A stretch of DNA of 64,000 bases from Vibrio algicola (GCF_009601765.2 NZ_CP045699.1:2454766-2518765); one strand, 5' to 3'. Counted from the first letter of the stretch, positions 43,040 through 57,536 are shown. Notes: generated by a model from the sequence alone, not told the origin. Numbers and translations are program-made.

Positions 43040-44398
43040 TTATTTTTTGGTTGGGCGTTTCCAACCGGCAATCACGCGCTCTTTCGCGCGAGTGATCACT
43101 AATTCATTTTCAGCCACGTTTTTAGTTACTGTCGTGCCCGCGCCAATGGTTACGCCATTTGCGATTGTCACCGGAGCAATCAGTTGTGAATCGGAGCCGA
43201 CAAACACATCATCACCAATAACAGTTTTAAACTTATTCGCGCCATCATAGTTGCAAGTGATCACACCCGCGCCAACATTCACACGATCGCCAATGGCAGA
43301 ATCACCTAAATAGCTTAAGTGGCCCGCTTTTGAATCCAGGCCTAATGATGAGTTTTTAATCTCAACAAAGTTGCCTACATGGGCTTTATTTTTCAGCTCA
43401 GTTCCTGGACGCAGACGCGCAAATGGCCCAACCGTACACTCTTCACCAACCGTCGCACCATCGATCACGGTATAAGGGCTGATCACGCTGTTGTCGTCGA
43501 TTTCACAGTCTTTTAGCACACAACCTGCGCCAATCACCACGTTATCACCAATTGAAACATTGCCTTCGATGATAACATTGGCATCAATTTCAACGTCCAT
43601 ACCGCATTGCAGTTCACCACGTAAATCAAAACGGCTTGGATCGCGCAGCATCACGCCTTGCTCTAACAATGTTTGCGCTTGCATCGATTGGTAAGCACGC
43701 TCTAAACGAGCCAGTTGAGAGCGATCATTGACCCCTTCAACTTCGATGGGATTAACCGGATGAACCGCTTCGACCGCGCGCCCTTCTTCATGTGCAGCGG
43801 CAATAATATCCGTTAGGTAATACTCACCTTGCGCATTTTCATTTTTAAGCGCCGCTAACCAACGTTTAAGATCGCCACCAGTGGCCACCATTACGCCAGT
43901 ATTAATTTCTTTGATCAGCTTTTGTTCTTCTGTGGCATCTTTTTGTTCAACAATCGCCACCACAGGACCATTCTTACGAATAATGCGTCCATAACCTGCC
44001 GGGTTATCTAGGATCACGGTTAATAACGCGATACCACCGGTAGGTTGAGCTTCTAATAAGTTTTCTACCGTTTCAGTTGAGATCAGAGGTACATCACCAT
44101 AAAGCACTAATACCTTTTCATCATCGGCAAAATCTGACGAGGCTTGATTCACCGCATGACCGGTACCCAACTGTTCGGCTTGGATAACCCAATTAACCGA
44201 CTCTTGGGCTAATTCTTGCTTCATTTGATCGCCACCATGGCCATAAACCAAATGAATATTTTGCGCGCCAACCGAAGAGCAAGTATCAATAACGTGTTTT
44301 GCCATCGAACGGCCAGCCAAAGTGTGCAGAACTTTTGGCTTATTTGAATACATACGAGTGCCTTTACCGGCAGCAAGAATTACAGCACTGAATTTCAT
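43040..44398 (-). CDS. glmU: Bifunctional GlcNAc-1-P uridyltransferase / GlcN-1-P acetyltransferase
   Basis: Makes UDP-GlcNAc for peptidoglycan and LPS. 452 aa from ATG 44398 ([16 protein letters not shown]); an upstream in-frame start adds 6 residues. N-terminal nucleotidyltransferase motif [12 protein letters not shown] (8-22); C-terminal left-handed beta-helix with hexapeptide repeats from about 250 and the acetyltransferase site [17 protein letters not shown]. Immediately downstream of the atp operon, as in E. coli. Confidence 0.97.
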   Translation of the reverse strand: MKFSAVILAAGKGTRMYSNKPKVLHTLAGRSMAKHVIDTCSSVGAQNIHLVYGHGGDQMKQELAQESVNWVIQAEQLGTGHAVNQASSDFADDEKVLVLYGDVPLISTETVENLLEAQPTGGIALLTVILDNPAGYGRIIRKNGPVVAIVEQKDATEEQKLIKEINTGVMVATGGDLKRWLAALKNENAQGEYYLTDIIAAAHEEGRAVEAVHPVNPIEVEGVNDRSQLARLERAYQSMQAQTLLEQGVMLRDPSRFDLRGELQCGMDVEIDANVIIEGNVSIGDNVVIGAGCVLKDCEIDDNSVISPYTVIDGATVGEECTVGPFARLRPGTELKNKAHVGNFVEIKNSSLGLDSKAGHLSYLGDSAIGDRVNVGAGVITCNYDGANKFKTVIGDDVFVGSDSQLIAPVTIANGVTIGAGTTVTKNVAENELVITRAKERVIAGWKRPTKK

Positions 44399-44524
44399 AA
44401 CAGAGTGTCCTATCAATAGAATTGCGGCAATTTTACCTTAAAGCGAGCCAAACAAGGAAAAAAGCCGAGAATTAATAATCCCTTATCAAATAATAATTAT
44501 CTAAACTGTGATCTTAGTTACGTT

Positions 44525-44553
44525 AAAAAAAAAGCGACCAATTAAGGTCGCTT
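44525..44553 (-). terminator. Terminator of the atp operon
   Basis: Minus strand AAGCGACC, 6-nt loop, GGTCGCTT followed by nine T, 22 nt after the atpC stop. Confidence 0.92.
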
Positions 44554-44574
44554 ATCTTTTGACTGCTAAAGGTA

Positions 44575-44994
44575 TTAGCGGCGTTTTCTCGTCAATTCAA
44601 TCACTCGTAATTGAGCCATTGCTTTGGCTAGCTCGCCAGCGGCTTGGGCGAAGTCAATATCGTTGTGCTGATTTTGAATATGCTCTTCAGCTTTACGTTT
44701 GGCTTCTTCTGCCTTCGCTGCATCTAGGTCTTCACCACGGATTGCGGTATCGGCCAGTACAGTCGCTGTACCAGGCTGAACTTCCAGCATACCACCAGAA
44801 ACATAAATAATTTCTTCGTGGCCGTGTTGCTTAACTAAACGCACCATACCAGGCTTAATAGCAGATAATAGTGGAGTATGTCCTGGGTAAATACCCAATT
44901 CACCTTCACCACCGGTCACCATGAACGATTCAACAGTACCTGAAAATAATTTCTTTTCTGCACTGACGATATCGAGATGAAAGGTCATAGCCAT
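44575..44994 (-). CDS. atpC: ATP synthase F1 epsilon subunit
   Basis: 139 aa, standard length. N-terminal beta barrel ([39 protein letters not shown]) and C-terminal helical hairpin ([16 protein letters not shown]...). Inhibitory and coupling subunit of the rotor stalk; last gene of the operon. Confidence 0.97.
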   Translation of the reverse strand: MAMTFHLDIVSAEKKLFSGTVESFMVTGGEGELGIYPGHTPLLSAIKPGMVRLVKQHGHEEIIYVSGGMLEVQPGTATVLADTAIRGEDLDAAKAEEAKRKAEEHIQNQHNDIDFAQAAGELAKAMAQLRVIELTRKRR

Positions 44995-45053
44995 GTTGCC
45001 TCCTAATTCGCTTTATCGCTTATGCCCAGCCGAAACCGGACATAGATTTAAGC

Positions 45054-46481
<1,428 letters not shown>

Positions 46482-46527
46482 TTACCTAAGCACTAATTTA
46501 ATAACCATGCTCTAACTAATAACAAGA

Positions 46528-47394
46528 CTAAACCGCTGCTGCACCTGATACGATTTCAGACAATTCTTGTGTGATCGCCGTTTGACGGGCTTTGTTGTAC
46601 ACAAGTTGTAAATCGTCAATCAAGTTGCTTGCGTTATCTGTTGCAGCTTGCATCGCCACCATTCTTGCCGCTTGCTCACAAGCAAGGTTTTCCACCACGC
46701 CTTGATACACTTGCGATTCAACATAACGTTTTAGCAAGGCATCGAGCAGTGGTTTTGGCTCGGGTTCATAAATATAATCCCAAGAATGTGTGCGTTTCAT
46801 GTCATCGCTATCCGATTTAGGCAAAGGTAGCAATTGATCGATCGTTGGCTCTTGTACCATGGTATTAACAAAACTGTTGTATACCACGTACAGGCGATCT
46901 AATTCACCTTGATCATATTTCTCTAGCATAACGCCAACACTACCAATCAAAGCTTCAAGGTTTGGGTTGTCCCCTAATCCTGAAATTTGCGCCGATAGTT
47001 TTGCGCCCGTGCCTTTGAAAAAAGCGGTTGCTTTAGAGCCGATAACGGCCACTTCAACACCCACGCTTTTATCAGACCAATCTTTCATGTCATTCAGTGC
47101 TTTTTTAAACAAGTTAATGTTTAAGCCTGCACATAAACCACGATCGGTTGAAATAATGATGTAACCAACTTTTTTAGCTTCACGCTCTTCGAGATAAGGA
47201 TGCTTATACTCTAAGTTTGCGTTTGCTACATGACCGATCACTTTACGCATTGTTTGTGCATATGGACGAGAAGCTTCCATTGCGTCTTGACTACGACGCA
47301 TCTTAGAGGCTGCTACCATTTGCATTGCTTTCGTAATTTTTTGTGTGCTTTGAACACTACCAATTTTGGTACGAATTTCTTTTGCGCCGGCCAT
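46528..47394 (-). CDS. atpG: ATP synthase F1 gamma subunit
   Basis: Central rotor shaft, 288 aa. N-terminal helix [33 protein letters not shown] and C-terminal [24 protein letters not shown] form the coiled coil; the middle is the Rossmann-like foot. 115-bp gap to atpA. Confidence 0.97.
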   Translation of the reverse strand: MAGAKEIRTKIGSVQSTQKITKAMQMVAASKMRRSQDAMEASRPYAQTMRKVIGHVANANLEYKHPYLEEREAKKVGYIIISTDRGLCAGLNINLFKKALNDMKDWSDKSVGVEVAVIGSKATAFFKGTGAKLSAQISGLGDNPNLEALIGSVGVMLEKYDQGELDRLYVVYNSFVNTMVQEPTIDQLLPLPKSDSDDMKRTHSWDYIYEPEPKPLLDALLKRYVESQVYQGVVENLACEQAARMVAMQAATDNASNLIDDLQLVYNKARQTAITQELSEIVSGAAAV

Positions 47395-47509
47395 CGTTAC
47401 ACTCCGTTAATAAGGACTGACTAAAAGCAATCCCGTTAATGGATATTCGTTATATGGTGATGTTATTTCATGATTTACATTTAAAAAACATGAATACATC
47501 ACCTACGAA

Positions 47510-49051
47510 TTACCAGGTCTGGGTTGCGATAAAATCATCAACAAGCTTTTTAAGCGTTGCTTCGATTTCGTCGTTGTAAGCACCCGTTTTGTTGATTTCA
47601 GCAGCGAAATCAGCATATTGACCATGAGCGTACGACAGTAGTGCTGCTTCAAAATCCGCTAGCTTATTAAGTGCGATATCACCAAGATAGCCGCGCTCAG
47701 CTGCAAAAATTACCAAAGCTTGATCAAATACTGAGAATGGAGCGTATTGCTTTTGCTTCATTAGCTCAGTTACTTTTTGACCGTGGTCTAGCTGTTTCTT
47801 AGTTGCTGCATCAAGATCAGATGAGAACTGAGCAAATGCTGCAAGTTCACGATACTGTGCAAGTGCGGTACGAATACCACCAGACAGTTTCTTAATGATC
47901 TTAGTTTGCGCAGAACCACCTACACGAGATACCGAAATACCTGGGTCAACCGCTGGGCGAACACCGGCATTAAATAGCTCAGTTTGTAGGAAGATCTGAC
48001 CATCGGTAATTGATATTACGTTGGTCGGTACGAATGCAGATACGTCACCGGCTTGTGTTTCAATGATAGGTAGAGCAGTTAAAGAACCGGTCTTGCCTTT
48101 CACTTCACCATTTGTGAACTTCTCAACATACGCTTCGCTTACACGAGATGCACGTTCTAGAAGACGGGAGTGAAGATAGAAAACATCACCTGGGAAGGCT
48201 TCACGGCCTGGTGGACGTTTTAGAAGTAGTGAAATTTGACGGTATGCTACCGCTTGCTTAGATAGGTCATCATAAACAATCAGAGCATCTTCACCGCGGT
48301 CACGGAAGTATTCACCCATTGCACAACCTGAATATGGAGCTAGGTATTGCAATGCCGCAGACTCAGAAGCCGATGCCACAACCACGATAGTGTTTGATAG
48401 TGCGCCGTGCTCTTCAAGCTTGCGTACTACGTTAGCAATAGTAGAGGCTTTTTGGCCAATCGCTACGTAGATAGAGAAAATTCCAGAATCACGCTGGTTG
48501 ATAATGGCATCGATAGCCATTGCCGTCTTACCAGTTTGGCGGTCACCGATGATAAGTTCACGTTGACCACGACCGATTGGAATCATTGCATCAACAGACT
48601 TATAACCAGTTTGTACTGGTTGGTCTACTGATTTACGGTCGATAACACCTGGTGCAATCATTTCTACTGGAGAAGTGAGTTTTGCATCAATTGGGCCTTT
48701 ACCATCAATAGGCTCACCTAGTGTGTTTACCACACGACCAAGTAATTCAGGACCAACAGGTACTTCAAGGATACGACCAGTACCCGTAACTTTCATGCCT
48801 TCCTGTAGGTTAGCATACGGGCCCATTACCACTGCACCAACCGAGTCACGCTCAAGGTTAAGTGCGAGTGCGTAAAGACCACCCGGTAGTTCAATCATTT
48901 CACCCTGCATCACGTCCGCTAGGCCGTGGATGCGGATAATACCATCACTTACAGATACAATTGTACCTTCATTGCGAGCTTCACTTACAACACTGAATGA
49001 CTCAATACGTTGCTTGATCAGTTCACTAATTTCTGTGGAATTAAGTTGCAT
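47510..49051 (-). CDS. atpA: ATP synthase F1 alpha subunit
   Basis: Non-catalytic nucleotide-binding subunit, 513 aa as in E. coli. P-loop GDRQTGKT (169-176), arginine finger in [11 protein letters not shown] near 375, and N-terminal [15 protein letters not shown], which contacts delta. Confidence 0.98.
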   Translation of the reverse strand: MQLNSTEISELIKQRIESFSVVSEARNEGTIVSVSDGIIRIHGLADVMQGEMIELPGGLYALALNLERDSVGAVVMGPYANLQEGMKVTGTGRILEVPVGPELLGRVVNTLGEPIDGKGPIDAKLTSPVEMIAPGVIDRKSVDQPVQTGYKSVDAMIPIGRGQRELIIGDRQTGKTAMAIDAIINQRDSGIFSIYVAIGQKASTIANVVRKLEEHGALSNTIVVVASASESAALQYLAPYSGCAMGEYFRDRGEDALIVYDDLSKQAVAYRQISLLLKRPPGREAFPGDVFYLHSRLLERASRVSEAYVEKFTNGEVKGKTGSLTALPIIETQAGDVSAFVPTNVISITDGQIFLQTELFNAGVRPAVDPGISVSRVGGSAQTKIIKKLSGGIRTALAQYRELAAFAQFSSDLDAATKKQLDHGQKVTELMKQKQYAPFSVFDQALVIFAAERGYLGDIALNKLADFEAALLSYAHGQYADFAAEINKTGAYNDEIEATLKKLVDDFIATQTW

Positions 49052-49064
49052 GCTCCAATCCCCA

Positions 49065-49595
49065 TTAAGACGTTAATGCATCATTCATACGGTTTAAACG
49101 ACCGCGAGTTGAATCATCGATGATTAAGTCTCCGGCTCGAATAATAACTCCACTAAGTAGAGTCGCATCTACACTGCAATTCAGCTTAACTTTACGCTCA
49201 AGGCGCTGCTCAAGTTTGCTGCTGATTTCTGCGAGTTGACTTGGTGTTAATTCAATTGCGGCCGTAACCTCAACATCAACAATATGGTCATGTTCTTTTC
49301 TTAAGATAAAGAACTCTTCACAAATATCTGGCAGGGCCTTTAAACGGCCATTATGAGCAAGAACTTTAATAAAGTTTTTACCATGCTCATCAAACTGGTC
49401 ACAAATAGAAACGAAGATATCAGCTATCTTCTCAGCCGCAATCGCCTTATTTAATAAGTCGACCATGCTTTCGTTATTTGCAACTTCAGCAGCAAAAGTC
49501 AACATTTCAGACCATTGGTCTAATGTGCCTTTCTCAACCGAAAATTCAAAAGCTGCTTTAGCATAGGGGCGTGCGATTGTAGTCAAATCAGACAT
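49065..49595 (-). CDS. atpH: ATP synthase F1 delta subunit
   Basis: 176-aa peripheral-stalk subunit (OSCP). N-terminal [18 protein letters not shown] helical domain and C-terminal [20 protein letters not shown]. Spacing to neighbours is 13-15 bp. Confidence 0.97.
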   Translation of the reverse strand: MSDLTTIARPYAKAAFEFSVEKGTLDQWSEMLTFAAEVANNESMVDLLNKAIAAEKIADIFVSICDQFDEHGKNFIKVLAHNGRLKALPDICEEFFILRKEHDHIVDVEVTAAIELTPSQLAEISSKLEQRLERKVKLNCSVDATLLSGVIIRAGDLIIDDSTRGRLNRMNDALTS

Positions 49596-49610
49596 GTGCG
49601 GCCCCTCTAG

Positions 49611-50075
49611 TTACAGTTTTGCAGTAATATTATCAAGAATATCTTGGTGTGCGTTCTGATCGATAGAACGTTCCAGGATTTTCTCAGCGCCAGCCATAGC
49701 TAATACAGCTACTTGCTTACGAAGTTCATCGCGCGCACGGTTGCGTTCGGTTTCAATTTCAGCTCGGCCTTGATCTAAGATCTTCTGACGCTCAACTTTG
49801 GCTTCAGTTTGGCTTTCTTCTAAAATTTGACTCTTACGCTTGTTCGCTTGATCGATGATCTCAGCAGCGGCTTTTTTTGCTTCTTTCAATTTGTCCGAAG
49901 CATTAGCTTGTGCTAGACCTAAGTCTTTAGCTGCGCGGTCAGCGGCGGCTAAACCATCAGCAATATTTTTCTGACGGTTTTCGATTGCAGCCATCAGTGG
50001 CGGCCATACATATTTCATGCAGAACCACACAAAGAGGGCAAACGCTATTGCTTGACCGATCAGAGTTGCGTTCAT
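49611..50075 (-). CDS. atpF: ATP synthase F0 subunit b
   Basis: Peripheral stalk subunit, 154 aa from ATG 50075 ([15 protein letters not shown]); the longer in-frame start adds 13 residues without a ribosome site, whereas AGGAGAGATGCGGTGA precedes the chosen ATG. One N-terminal membrane helix (about 5-25) and a long charged coiled coil. Confidence 0.96.
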   Translation of the reverse strand: MNATLIGQAIAFALFVWFCMKYVWPPLMAAIENRQKNIADGLAAADRAAKDLGLAQANASDKLKEAKKAAAEIIDQANKRKSQILEESQTEAKVERQKILDQGRAEIETERNRARDELRKQVAVLAMAGAEKILERSIDQNAHQDILDNITAKL

Positions 50076-50139
50076 ATTCACCGCATCTCTCCTTTGTTTG
50101 CAATTTAAAAACAAATACCTAAGTAAAAATTAAATTTTA

Positions 50140-50397
<258 letters not shown>

Positions 50398-50426
50398 TTA
50401 ATCTGAATGTTATGTAAATAATTGTA

Positions 50427-51595
<1,169 letters not shown>

Positions 51596-51742
51596 TCTAT
51601 TAACACCCAATTACATTTAATTTGGCTCAACTGTATGCGCAGAACATATTACACCCTACTCAACTATGATTACAGTCAATAGCAAGATGGAAAATGATTA
51701 TTTTTATATTCTGTTAAATGATCAGCGATATCACTATAACAT

Positions 51743-52196
51743 GGCTTTGTTGCGTAATTCAAATTTAGAGGTGACAACACTAGAATCGTATTATTTCAAT
51801 CAATTCGGTAAGTTTTAGGCATACCTAGCCCTGATACTTTTAAGATCTTTCGACGTGTTTGCTTTAGTAAATTAGGTAGAACGTCTCCGTCACTGACATT
51901 CGAGAAAGTGAGTTCTGCCGCAATAATTTCATGAATAACGACATCAACACCTATATGTAACTTACGCCAGATCCGGCGCTTCCCATCAGTTCCATGTTTC
52001 CTGACTTTCCATTCTTGGATAGCTTCTTCATCAATCCAGAAAGTCAGTGAACCACGTTTAATCAGTGATTGATTATATAACTTCCAGTTTTTGGTCTTAT
52101 AACGAGGTTTTGGCATGAATATCGATGGTTTAGTGGGGAGTAAACGATCTGATCGTCAGTTTCACATTTACTTCCATCGAATTACGCAACAAAGCC
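51743..52196. mobile_element. Deleted IS903-type (IS5 family) insertion sequence
   Basis: 454-bp relic with perfect 18-bp terminal inverted repeats GGCTTTGTTGCGTAATTC / GAATTACGCAACAAAGCC. It is flanked by a 9-bp target duplication with one mismatch (CTATAACAT at 51734-51742, CTATAATAT at 52197-52205), which is the IS903-group signature. A full element would be about 1 kb. It lies 3 bp-class distance from the parB stop and upstream of atpI, so it separates the par and atp units. Confidence 0.92.
51796..52116 (-). pseudogene. IS5/IS903-type transposase remnant, two in-frame deletions
   Basis: 106-codon frame that splices three pieces of an approximately 300-aa IS903-type transposase: the N-terminus (PRYKTKNWKLYNQSLIKRG, SLTFWIDEEAI), a central piece (KVRKHGTDGKRRIWRKLHIGVD through LLKQTRRKILKVSG) and the extreme C-terminus (LGMPKTYRID). 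The joins at about residues 36 and 96 keep frame. The stretches carrying the DDE catalytic residues are missing, so it cannot be an active transposase. No added frameshift or stop is visible. Confidence 0.9.
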
Positions 52197-52207
52197 CTAT
52201 AATATGG

Positions 52208-53092
52208 TTAATTTATTTCGATTTTTGTGTTAAGGATTTTAACAACCTGTTCCATATCATCGAAACTGATAGTTAGCTTGCCCTTTCCTTTAGCGTTGCG
52301 GCTAATTTCAACTTTATGACCAAATTGCGCTGATAACTGTTCGGCAAATTGCTGAGCATAAAGATCATCACTTGGCGTTTTCGCTGTTTTTGGTTCCAAA
52401 TGTTTTTTTACCAGAGCTTCAGTTTGTCGAACGGTTAATTTCTTGGCAACTACAATTTTTGCAACATTACTTTGATCACATAACTCTAGTGATAACAGGG
52501 CTCTAGCGTGTCCCATCTCTAGTTTTCTTGATACAACGCAATGTTTCACTTCGTCATCAAGCGTATTGAGACGAATTAAATTGGTGACCGCAGTACGCGA
52601 TTTACCAATAACATCGGCCACTTGTTGATGGGTTAATTCAAACTCTTGTTGTAAACGCTCAAGTGCTTGTGCCTCTTCGATAACGTTTAAATTTTCACGT
52701 TGAATATTTTCAATCAATGCCATTGCAATAGCAGCACGGTCTTGAACATTCTTAATCACGCAAGGAACTTGAGTTAATCCGGCTAATTTTGCCGCGCGCC
52801 AACGACGTTCACCGGCAATAATTTCAAATTTTTCTTCTGAAATCTGACGAACCACAATGGGTTGAATAATACCTTGGGAACGAATCGAGCAAGAAAGCTC
52901 TTCTAATGCTTCAGGCTGAATATCTTTTCGAGGTTGATACTTACCAGAGGAGAGTTGTGAAATGGCGATTTTTGCTAGCTGACCTTCAGAGGATAAGGCT
53001 TGGCTATGGTCGACTTTTTGTTGTTTCTCACGCGCTAATGAACTGGTAGAAAGTAGTGCGTCTAGACCTTTACCTAACCCACGTTTAGACAT
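52208..53092 (-). CDS. parB: Chromosome partitioning protein ParB
   Basis: CTP-dependent DNA clamp that loads at parS. 294 aa. N-terminal ParB/Srx fold with the CTP-binding GERRWRAAK (94-102), helix-turn-helix region LTHQQVADVIGKSRTAVTNLIRL (about 153-175), and C-terminal dimerisation domain. Spo0J/ParB of the chromosomal type, downstream of parA by 72 bp. Confidence 0.97.
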   Translation of the reverse strand: MSKRGLGKGLDALLSTSSLAREKQQKVDHSQALSSEGQLAKIAISQLSSGKYQPRKDIQPEALEELSCSIRSQGIIQPIVVRQISEEKFEIIAGERRWRAAKLAGLTQVPCVIKNVQDRAAIAMALIENIQRENLNVIEEAQALERLQQEFELTHQQVADVIGKSRTAVTNLIRLNTLDDEVKHCVVSRKLEMGHARALLSLELCDQSNVAKIVVAKKLTVRQTEALVKKHLEPKTAKTPSDDLYAQQFAEQLSAQFGHKVEISRNAKGKGKLTISFDDMEQVVKILNTKIEIN

Positions 53093-53164
53093 CGGAATGG
53101 TTTCCCTATTAATGATTTATATTGATATTTATATCACCTATTTTTGATAATCAATAGGTCTAAA

Positions 53165-53941
53165 TTAAGAGACAAGCTGTTCTTCTCGACGCAGCATTTC
53201 GCCCGCTAACGCTAAATAGGCTTTTGAGCCAGTAGAATACTTATCGTAATACATGGCGGGTTTTCCGTGACTTGGGGCTTCCGCTAAACGAACATTACGC
53301 GGAATAACCGTGCGGTACATTTTATCGCCAAAGTGTTTTTTAAGCTGATCTGACACATCGTTAGCTAAGCGATTTCTTGGATCAAACATGGTGCGTAGAA
53401 TCCCTTCAATTTTAAGGTCATGATTCACTACCGCAGCCAATTTACTGATAGTGTCCATCAAGGCAGTTAATCCTTCTAAAGCAAAGTATTCACATTGCAT
53501 CGGCACTAATACTGACTGTGAGGCAGCCATTGCATTGATCGTCAGTAGATTAAGAGAAGGAGGGCAATCAATGAAAATGTAATCGTAGTGATCTTTTACG
53601 TTGGTTAAAGTATTTTTTAAACGTAATTCGCGAGCAAACACTTCCATCAATTTAATTTCAGCTGCGGTAACATCACCGTTAGCGGCAATTAAATCATAAC
53701 CCGCGGTGGTGTCTTTACATACCACCTCGTCAAAAGGCAGTTCATCAACTAATAAGTCGTAAGCGGTATAATCAAGATCATATTTATCAACGCCACTGGC
53801 CATAGTCGCATTGCCTTGTGGATCAAGATCAATCACCAGCACCTTTCTTTTGGTCGCTGCCATTGATGCTGCAAGGTTAACGCAAGTGGTGGTTTTACCC
53901 ACGCCACCTTTTTGGTTTGCAATTGAAATGATTTTAGCCAC
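53165..53941 (-). CDS. parA: Chromosome partitioning ATPase ParA
   Basis: Deviant Walker ATPase, 258 aa, moving ParB-parS complexes. Walker A KGGVGKTT (11-18), DLDPQGNAT (about 40) and [12 protein letters not shown] (about 122). The start is GTG at 53941, just after AGGTAATC; an upstream in-frame ATG would overlap rsmG and add 17 unconserved residues. Closely resembles vibrio chromosome 1 ParA. Confidence 0.96.
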   Translation of the reverse strand: MAKIISIANQKGGVGKTTTCVNLAASMAATKRKVLVIDLDPQGNATMASGVDKYDLDYTAYDLLVDELPFDEVVCKDTTAGYDLIAANGDVTAAEIKLMEVFARELRLKNTLTNVKDHYDYIFIDCPPSLNLLTINAMAASQSVLVPMQCEYFALEGLTALMDTISKLAAVVNHDLKIEGILRTMFDPRNRLANDVSDQLKKHFGDKMYRTVIPRNVRLAEAPSHGKPAMYYDKYSTGSKAYLALAGEMLRREEQLVS

Positions 53942-53951
53942 GATTACCTCG

Positions 53952-54605
53952 TTATAATGCCCGTTTTTCCAACAAGACCAAGTGACGGTCACCCTCTAAC
54001 TCTGGAACTTGCAGTACCTTAACTTCAATCACGGCAAACTGTGCGGGTAATTGATCGATTTCATCTTCAGGCAATTGACCTTTTAGCGCAAGGAAAATAC
54101 CACTATCTTGCTTAGGTAAGTGATGACACCACTCAACCATATCAGTAATGGAAGCAAAAGCACGACTGATCACGCCATCAAAACCTTGCTCAGGATCGAA
54201 TTCTTCTACACGGCTTTGCACCGGCGTCACATTGGTGATGGCAAGTTCATGCACAACTTGCTTAATAAAACGAATTCGCTTACCTAAACTATCGAGCAAC
54301 GTAAAGTCACTTTCAGGGTTTAAAATAGCCAGTGGAATACCAGGTAAACCTGGGCCTGTACCCACATCAATGAAACGGGATCCAACCAAGTGAGGGCTAA
54401 CCACGGCGCTATCTAGGATATGTTTGACTAACATATCCATAGGGTTACGCACCGATGTCAGGTTGTAGGCTTTATTCCATTTATCCAGCATCACGACATA
54501 ACCAACCAATTGGTCACGCTGTAATTCACTGACCACTAAGTCGGTTTGAGACAATAATGAATCCAGCTTAATGCGTAAATTATTATTGATTAAATTGCGA
54601 TTCAT
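53952..54605 (-). CDS. rsmG: 16S rRNA m7G527 methyltransferase
   Basis: RsmG (GidB), 217 aa, SAM-dependent. Motif [18 protein letters not shown] (78-94). Loss in other bacteria gives low-level streptomycin resistance. Its ATG overlaps the mnmG end by 4 bp (ATGA), typical of the gidAB pair. Confidence 0.97.
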   Translation of the reverse strand: MNRNLINNNLRIKLDSLLSQTDLVVSELQRDQLVGYVVMLDKWNKAYNLTSVRNPMDMLVKHILDSAVVSPHLVGSRFIDVGTGPGLPGIPLAILNPESDFTLLDSLGKRIRFIKQVVHELAITNVTPVQSRVEEFDPEQGFDGVISRAFASITDMVEWCHHLPKQDSGIFLALKGQLPEDEIDQLPAQFAVIEVKVLQVPELEGDRHLVLLEKRAL

Positions 54606-56497
54606 GCCGCATCACCTTTTTTTAACAGGCCTTGTTTCTTTAAATGCACCAACAAAATAGAAATCGCGGCTGGAGTAATACCTGAAATGCGCGATGCAAT
54701 ACCGATAGTTTCTGGTTTGGCATTGCTTAACTTCATCACCACTTCATTGGATAAACCTTTCACCACCGAATAATCTAAATCGAATGGCAGTTTGGTGTTT
54801 TCATGACGCAGTGATTTATCAATTTCGTCTTGTTGACGCTGAATATAGCCTTGATATTTCACTTGGATCTCAACTTGCTCAGTGGCTTGTTGATCATCGA
54901 CTTGCGCCGCAAATACTTCTAAGCTGGTTAATTTATCGTAGGTCATTTCAGGACGACGTAAAAGATCTTCACCATTCGCTTCACGCGTGATCGGCGTTTT
55001 TAACAGTTGATTCAATTGTTCAATATTTTCAGATTTTGGATTAACCCAAATATCTTTGAGACGTTGACGTTCTTGTTCGATATTTTCAACTTTTTGATTG
55101 AAACGCGCCCAACGAGCATCATCGACCAAACCTAACTCACGACCTTGTTCGGTTAAACGTAAGTCAGCGTTATCTTCGCGCAATAACAAACGATATTCGG
55201 CGCGAGAGGTAAACATACGGTACGGTTCTTTGGTGCCCATAGTGGATAAATCATCGATCAACACGCCCATGTAAGCTTGGTCACGACGTGGGCTCCAAGC
55301 CTCTTTGCCTTGGGTATACAAGGACGCATTCAGGCCGGCCATTAAGCCTTGCGCTGCCGCTTCTTCATAACCCGTGGTACCGTTAATTTGTCCTGCGAAG
55401 AACAAGCCATTAATAAACTTGGTTTCATAACTTTGTTTTAAATCACGCGGATCAAAGAAATCGTATTCAATCGCATAACCTGGACGCATGATCTGAGCAT
55501 TCTCAAAACCATTCATGGATTGAACAATTTTCACTTGCACATCGAATGGCAAACTGGTCGAAATACCATTTGGGTATAATTCTGTGGTAGTCAGTCCTTC
55601 CGGCTCAATAAAGATCTGATGGCTGTTTTTATCAGCAAAGCGCATCACTTTATCTTCAATCGATGGGCAGTAGCGTGGACCAATGCCTTCGATAACCCCA
55701 GAATACATTGGGCTACGATCTAAGTTATTACGGATCACATCATGGGTTTTTTCATTGGTGTGAGTAATAAAACATGGAATTTGTTCAGGGTGATCCTGTT
55801 TACTTCCCATAAACGAAAAAACAGGGATCGGGGTATCACCATGTTGTTGCTCAAGGCGAGAAAGATCAACCGTACGCGCATCAATACGAGGTGGCGTACC
55901 GGTTTTAAGACGATCAACTCTAAATGGAAGATCTCGCAGTCGATTGGCCAAGGCGATCGACGGTGGATCTCCAGCGCGACCACCAGAAAAGTTTTCTAAA
56001 CCAATATGGATCTTACCACCAAGGAAAGTCCCTACGGTTAACACCACAGCTTGAGCTTTGAATTTAAGCCCCATTTGAGTTACAACCCCAACCACTTGCG
56101 ATCCTTCCACGATCAAGTCATCAACCGCTTGTTGGAACAAGGTTAAATTCGGTTGATTTTCAAGTGTTTGACGTACTGCGGTTTTATATAATAATCGATC
56201 GGCTTGAGCTCGAGTTGCTCGTACTGCTGGACCTTTAGAGGCATTAAGCGTTCTAAATTGAATACCAGATTTATCAATAGCTTGAGCCATTAATCCACCC
56301 AAAGCATCCACTTCTTTGACTAGGTGTCCTTTGCCAATTCCGCCAATGGCAGGATTGCAAGACATTTGGCCTAAAGTGTCGATATTGTGAGTAAGCAGTA
56401 ATGTTTTTTGACCGGTGCGTGCTGATGCCAGCGCAGCTTCCGTTCCTGCATGACCACCACCGACGACTATGACGTCAAAGTTTTCGTGATAAAACAT
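54602..56497 (-). CDS. mnmG: tRNA U34 modification enzyme MnmG (GidA)
   Basis: FAD protein that, with MnmE, installs cmnm5 on U34 of several tRNAs. 631 aa. N-terminal FAD loop [17 protein letters not shown] (11-27), [16 protein letters not shown] (about 47), [13 protein letters not shown], and the C-terminal helical tail that binds MnmE. First gene left of oriC, transcribed away from it. Confidence 0.98.
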   Translation of the reverse strand: MFYHENFDVIVVGGGHAGTEAALASARTGQKTLLLTHNIDTLGQMSCNPAIGGIGKGHLVKEVDALGGLMAQAIDKSGIQFRTLNASKGPAVRATRAQADRLLYKTAVRQTLENQPNLTLFQQAVDDLIVEGSQVVGVVTQMGLKFKAQAVVLTVGTFLGGKIHIGLENFSGGRAGDPPSIALANRLRDLPFRVDRLKTGTPPRIDARTVDLSRLEQQHGDTPIPVFSFMGSKQDHPEQIPCFITHTNEKTHDVIRNNLDRSPMYSGVIEGIGPRYCPSIEDKVMRFADKNSHQIFIEPEGLTTTELYPNGISTSLPFDVQVKIVQSMNGFENAQIMRPGYAIEYDFFDPRDLKQSYETKFINGLFFAGQINGTTGYEEAAAQGLMAGLNASLYTQGKEAWSPRRDQAYMGVLIDDLSTMGTKEPYRMFTSRAEYRLLLREDNADLRLTEQGRELGLVDDARWARFNQKVENIEQERQRLKDIWVNPKSENIEQLNQLLKTPITREANGEDLLRRPEMTYDKLTSLEVFAAQVDDQQATEQVEIQVKYQGYIQRQQDEIDKSLRHENTKLPFDLDYSVVKGLSNEVVMKLSNAKPETIGIASRISGITPAAISILLVHLKKQGLLKKGDAA

Positions 56498-56932
56498 GAT
56501 CAGACCTCGAGTTCAATTGATGATCATCCGTTTAATGATCGATAAATAAATGGAGCGCTATTCTACCTTTTTTCAAGGGAAGAAAGAATCTATTTATCTA
56601 ATTAAATAAAGGGCTCAAAGGCTTTAATATATATAAGATCTTTATATAGATCTTTTATTAGATCTATTATTAAGCAAGCACGATCTTGGGGATAACCGAG
56701 AAATGATCTTAAAGATCATGGTGTTTAGAAGGATCCTTTCCTGTGATCTAGCTTGGATCTTTTTGGGTATTAGCTGGGATCAAAATAGCTACTTATCCAC
56801 AGCTCGATCTTTTTTATAAGTTATTAAGTGGATAACAAGGTTAGAAACACAGGATAAAGACCCACTTATGCACACGCCGTTTGGGTGTTTTTTGAGCAAA
56901 CAGTTTACTAATGAACAACCTGAAAGTAAAAA
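56498..56932. other. oriC: Chromosomal replication origin oriC
   Basis: Lies between mnmG and mioC, the standard gammaproteobacterial site. Between 56497 and 56810 there are 14 GATC (Dam) sites, about ten times chance. An AT-rich unwinding region (about 56575-56675) holds three abutting 12-mers, all starting GATCT, at 56637, 56649 and 56661. DnaA boxes: TTATCCACA at 56793-56801, TTATCCACT (minus) at 56827-56835, TTATGCACA at 56866-56874 and TTATCCCCA (minus) at 56687-56695. SeqA control by Dam methylation is inferred. Confidence 0.93.
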
Positions 56933-56965
56933 ATGACCAAGATGTGGTATCACAAACTTGGTCAT
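56927..56965 (-). terminator. mioC terminator at the right edge of oriC
   Basis: Minus strand ATGACCAAG, 15-nt loop, CTTGGTCAT followed by TTTTTTAC, 34 nt after the mioC stop. The stem is perfect. It would stop mioC transcription before it enters the DnaA-box region. Confidence 0.8.
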
Positions 56966-56998
56966 AAACAGGAATCGTAGTAAAAAATAGCGGCCTTT

Positions 56999-57442
56999 TT
57001 AGCTATCAGTGAAGGCATTAAGGTGGTGATTGAGCCATTCTTCAGCCGGATCTTCAGCGACGGAAGTGGTTAATATGTCTATTTCTAACGCTGGACAAAG
57101 CTCTTTTCCACCAATATCTAATAGCGTTGCTCTGGCGTCTTTACCTGCGCCACAGAAGGTATCGTAGCTGGAATCACCAATTGCGATAACGGCAAAAGAA
57201 ACCTCAGACATGCGAGGCGGTGCTGTTTTCAAGCTATCAATAAATGGTTGAATATTATCAGGATAATCGCCAGCACCATGAGTTGAGGTTATCACCAACC
57301 AGATCCCTTTTGCTTCTATTTCAGGCAGCTTTGGTTGGTTATGGATGGTAGTTTGTAGCCCTTGTGCGATCAGAATATCACTTAAATGATCGCCGACATA
57401 TTCGGCACCACCGAGTGTGCTTCCGGTAATAATGTGGATCAT
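56999..57442 (-). CDS. mioC: Flavodoxin-like protein MioC
   Basis: 147-aa FMN-binding flavodoxin fold. FMN phosphate loop [12 protein letters not shown] (5-16), second loop [12 protein letters not shown] (53-64), third [14 protein letters not shown] (about 92-105). E. coli MioC supports biotin synthase in vitro. Transcribed toward oriC as in E. coli. Confidence 0.96.
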   Translation of the reverse strand: MIHIITGSTLGGAEYVGDHLSDILIAQGLQTTIHNQPKLPEIEAKGIWLVITSTHGAGDYPDNIQPFIDSLKTAPPRMSEVSFAVIAIGDSSYDTFCGAGKDARATLLDIGGKELCPALEIDILTTSVAEDPAEEWLNHHLNAFTDS

Positions 57443-57536
57443 AACGTTCCTTGGTATTACTTATAAATAAGCGGAAATAGTAGAATTTTGGCGAGGAAAT
57501 TGCGAATTATTATTGTTAATTCGTGGACCAATAAGC

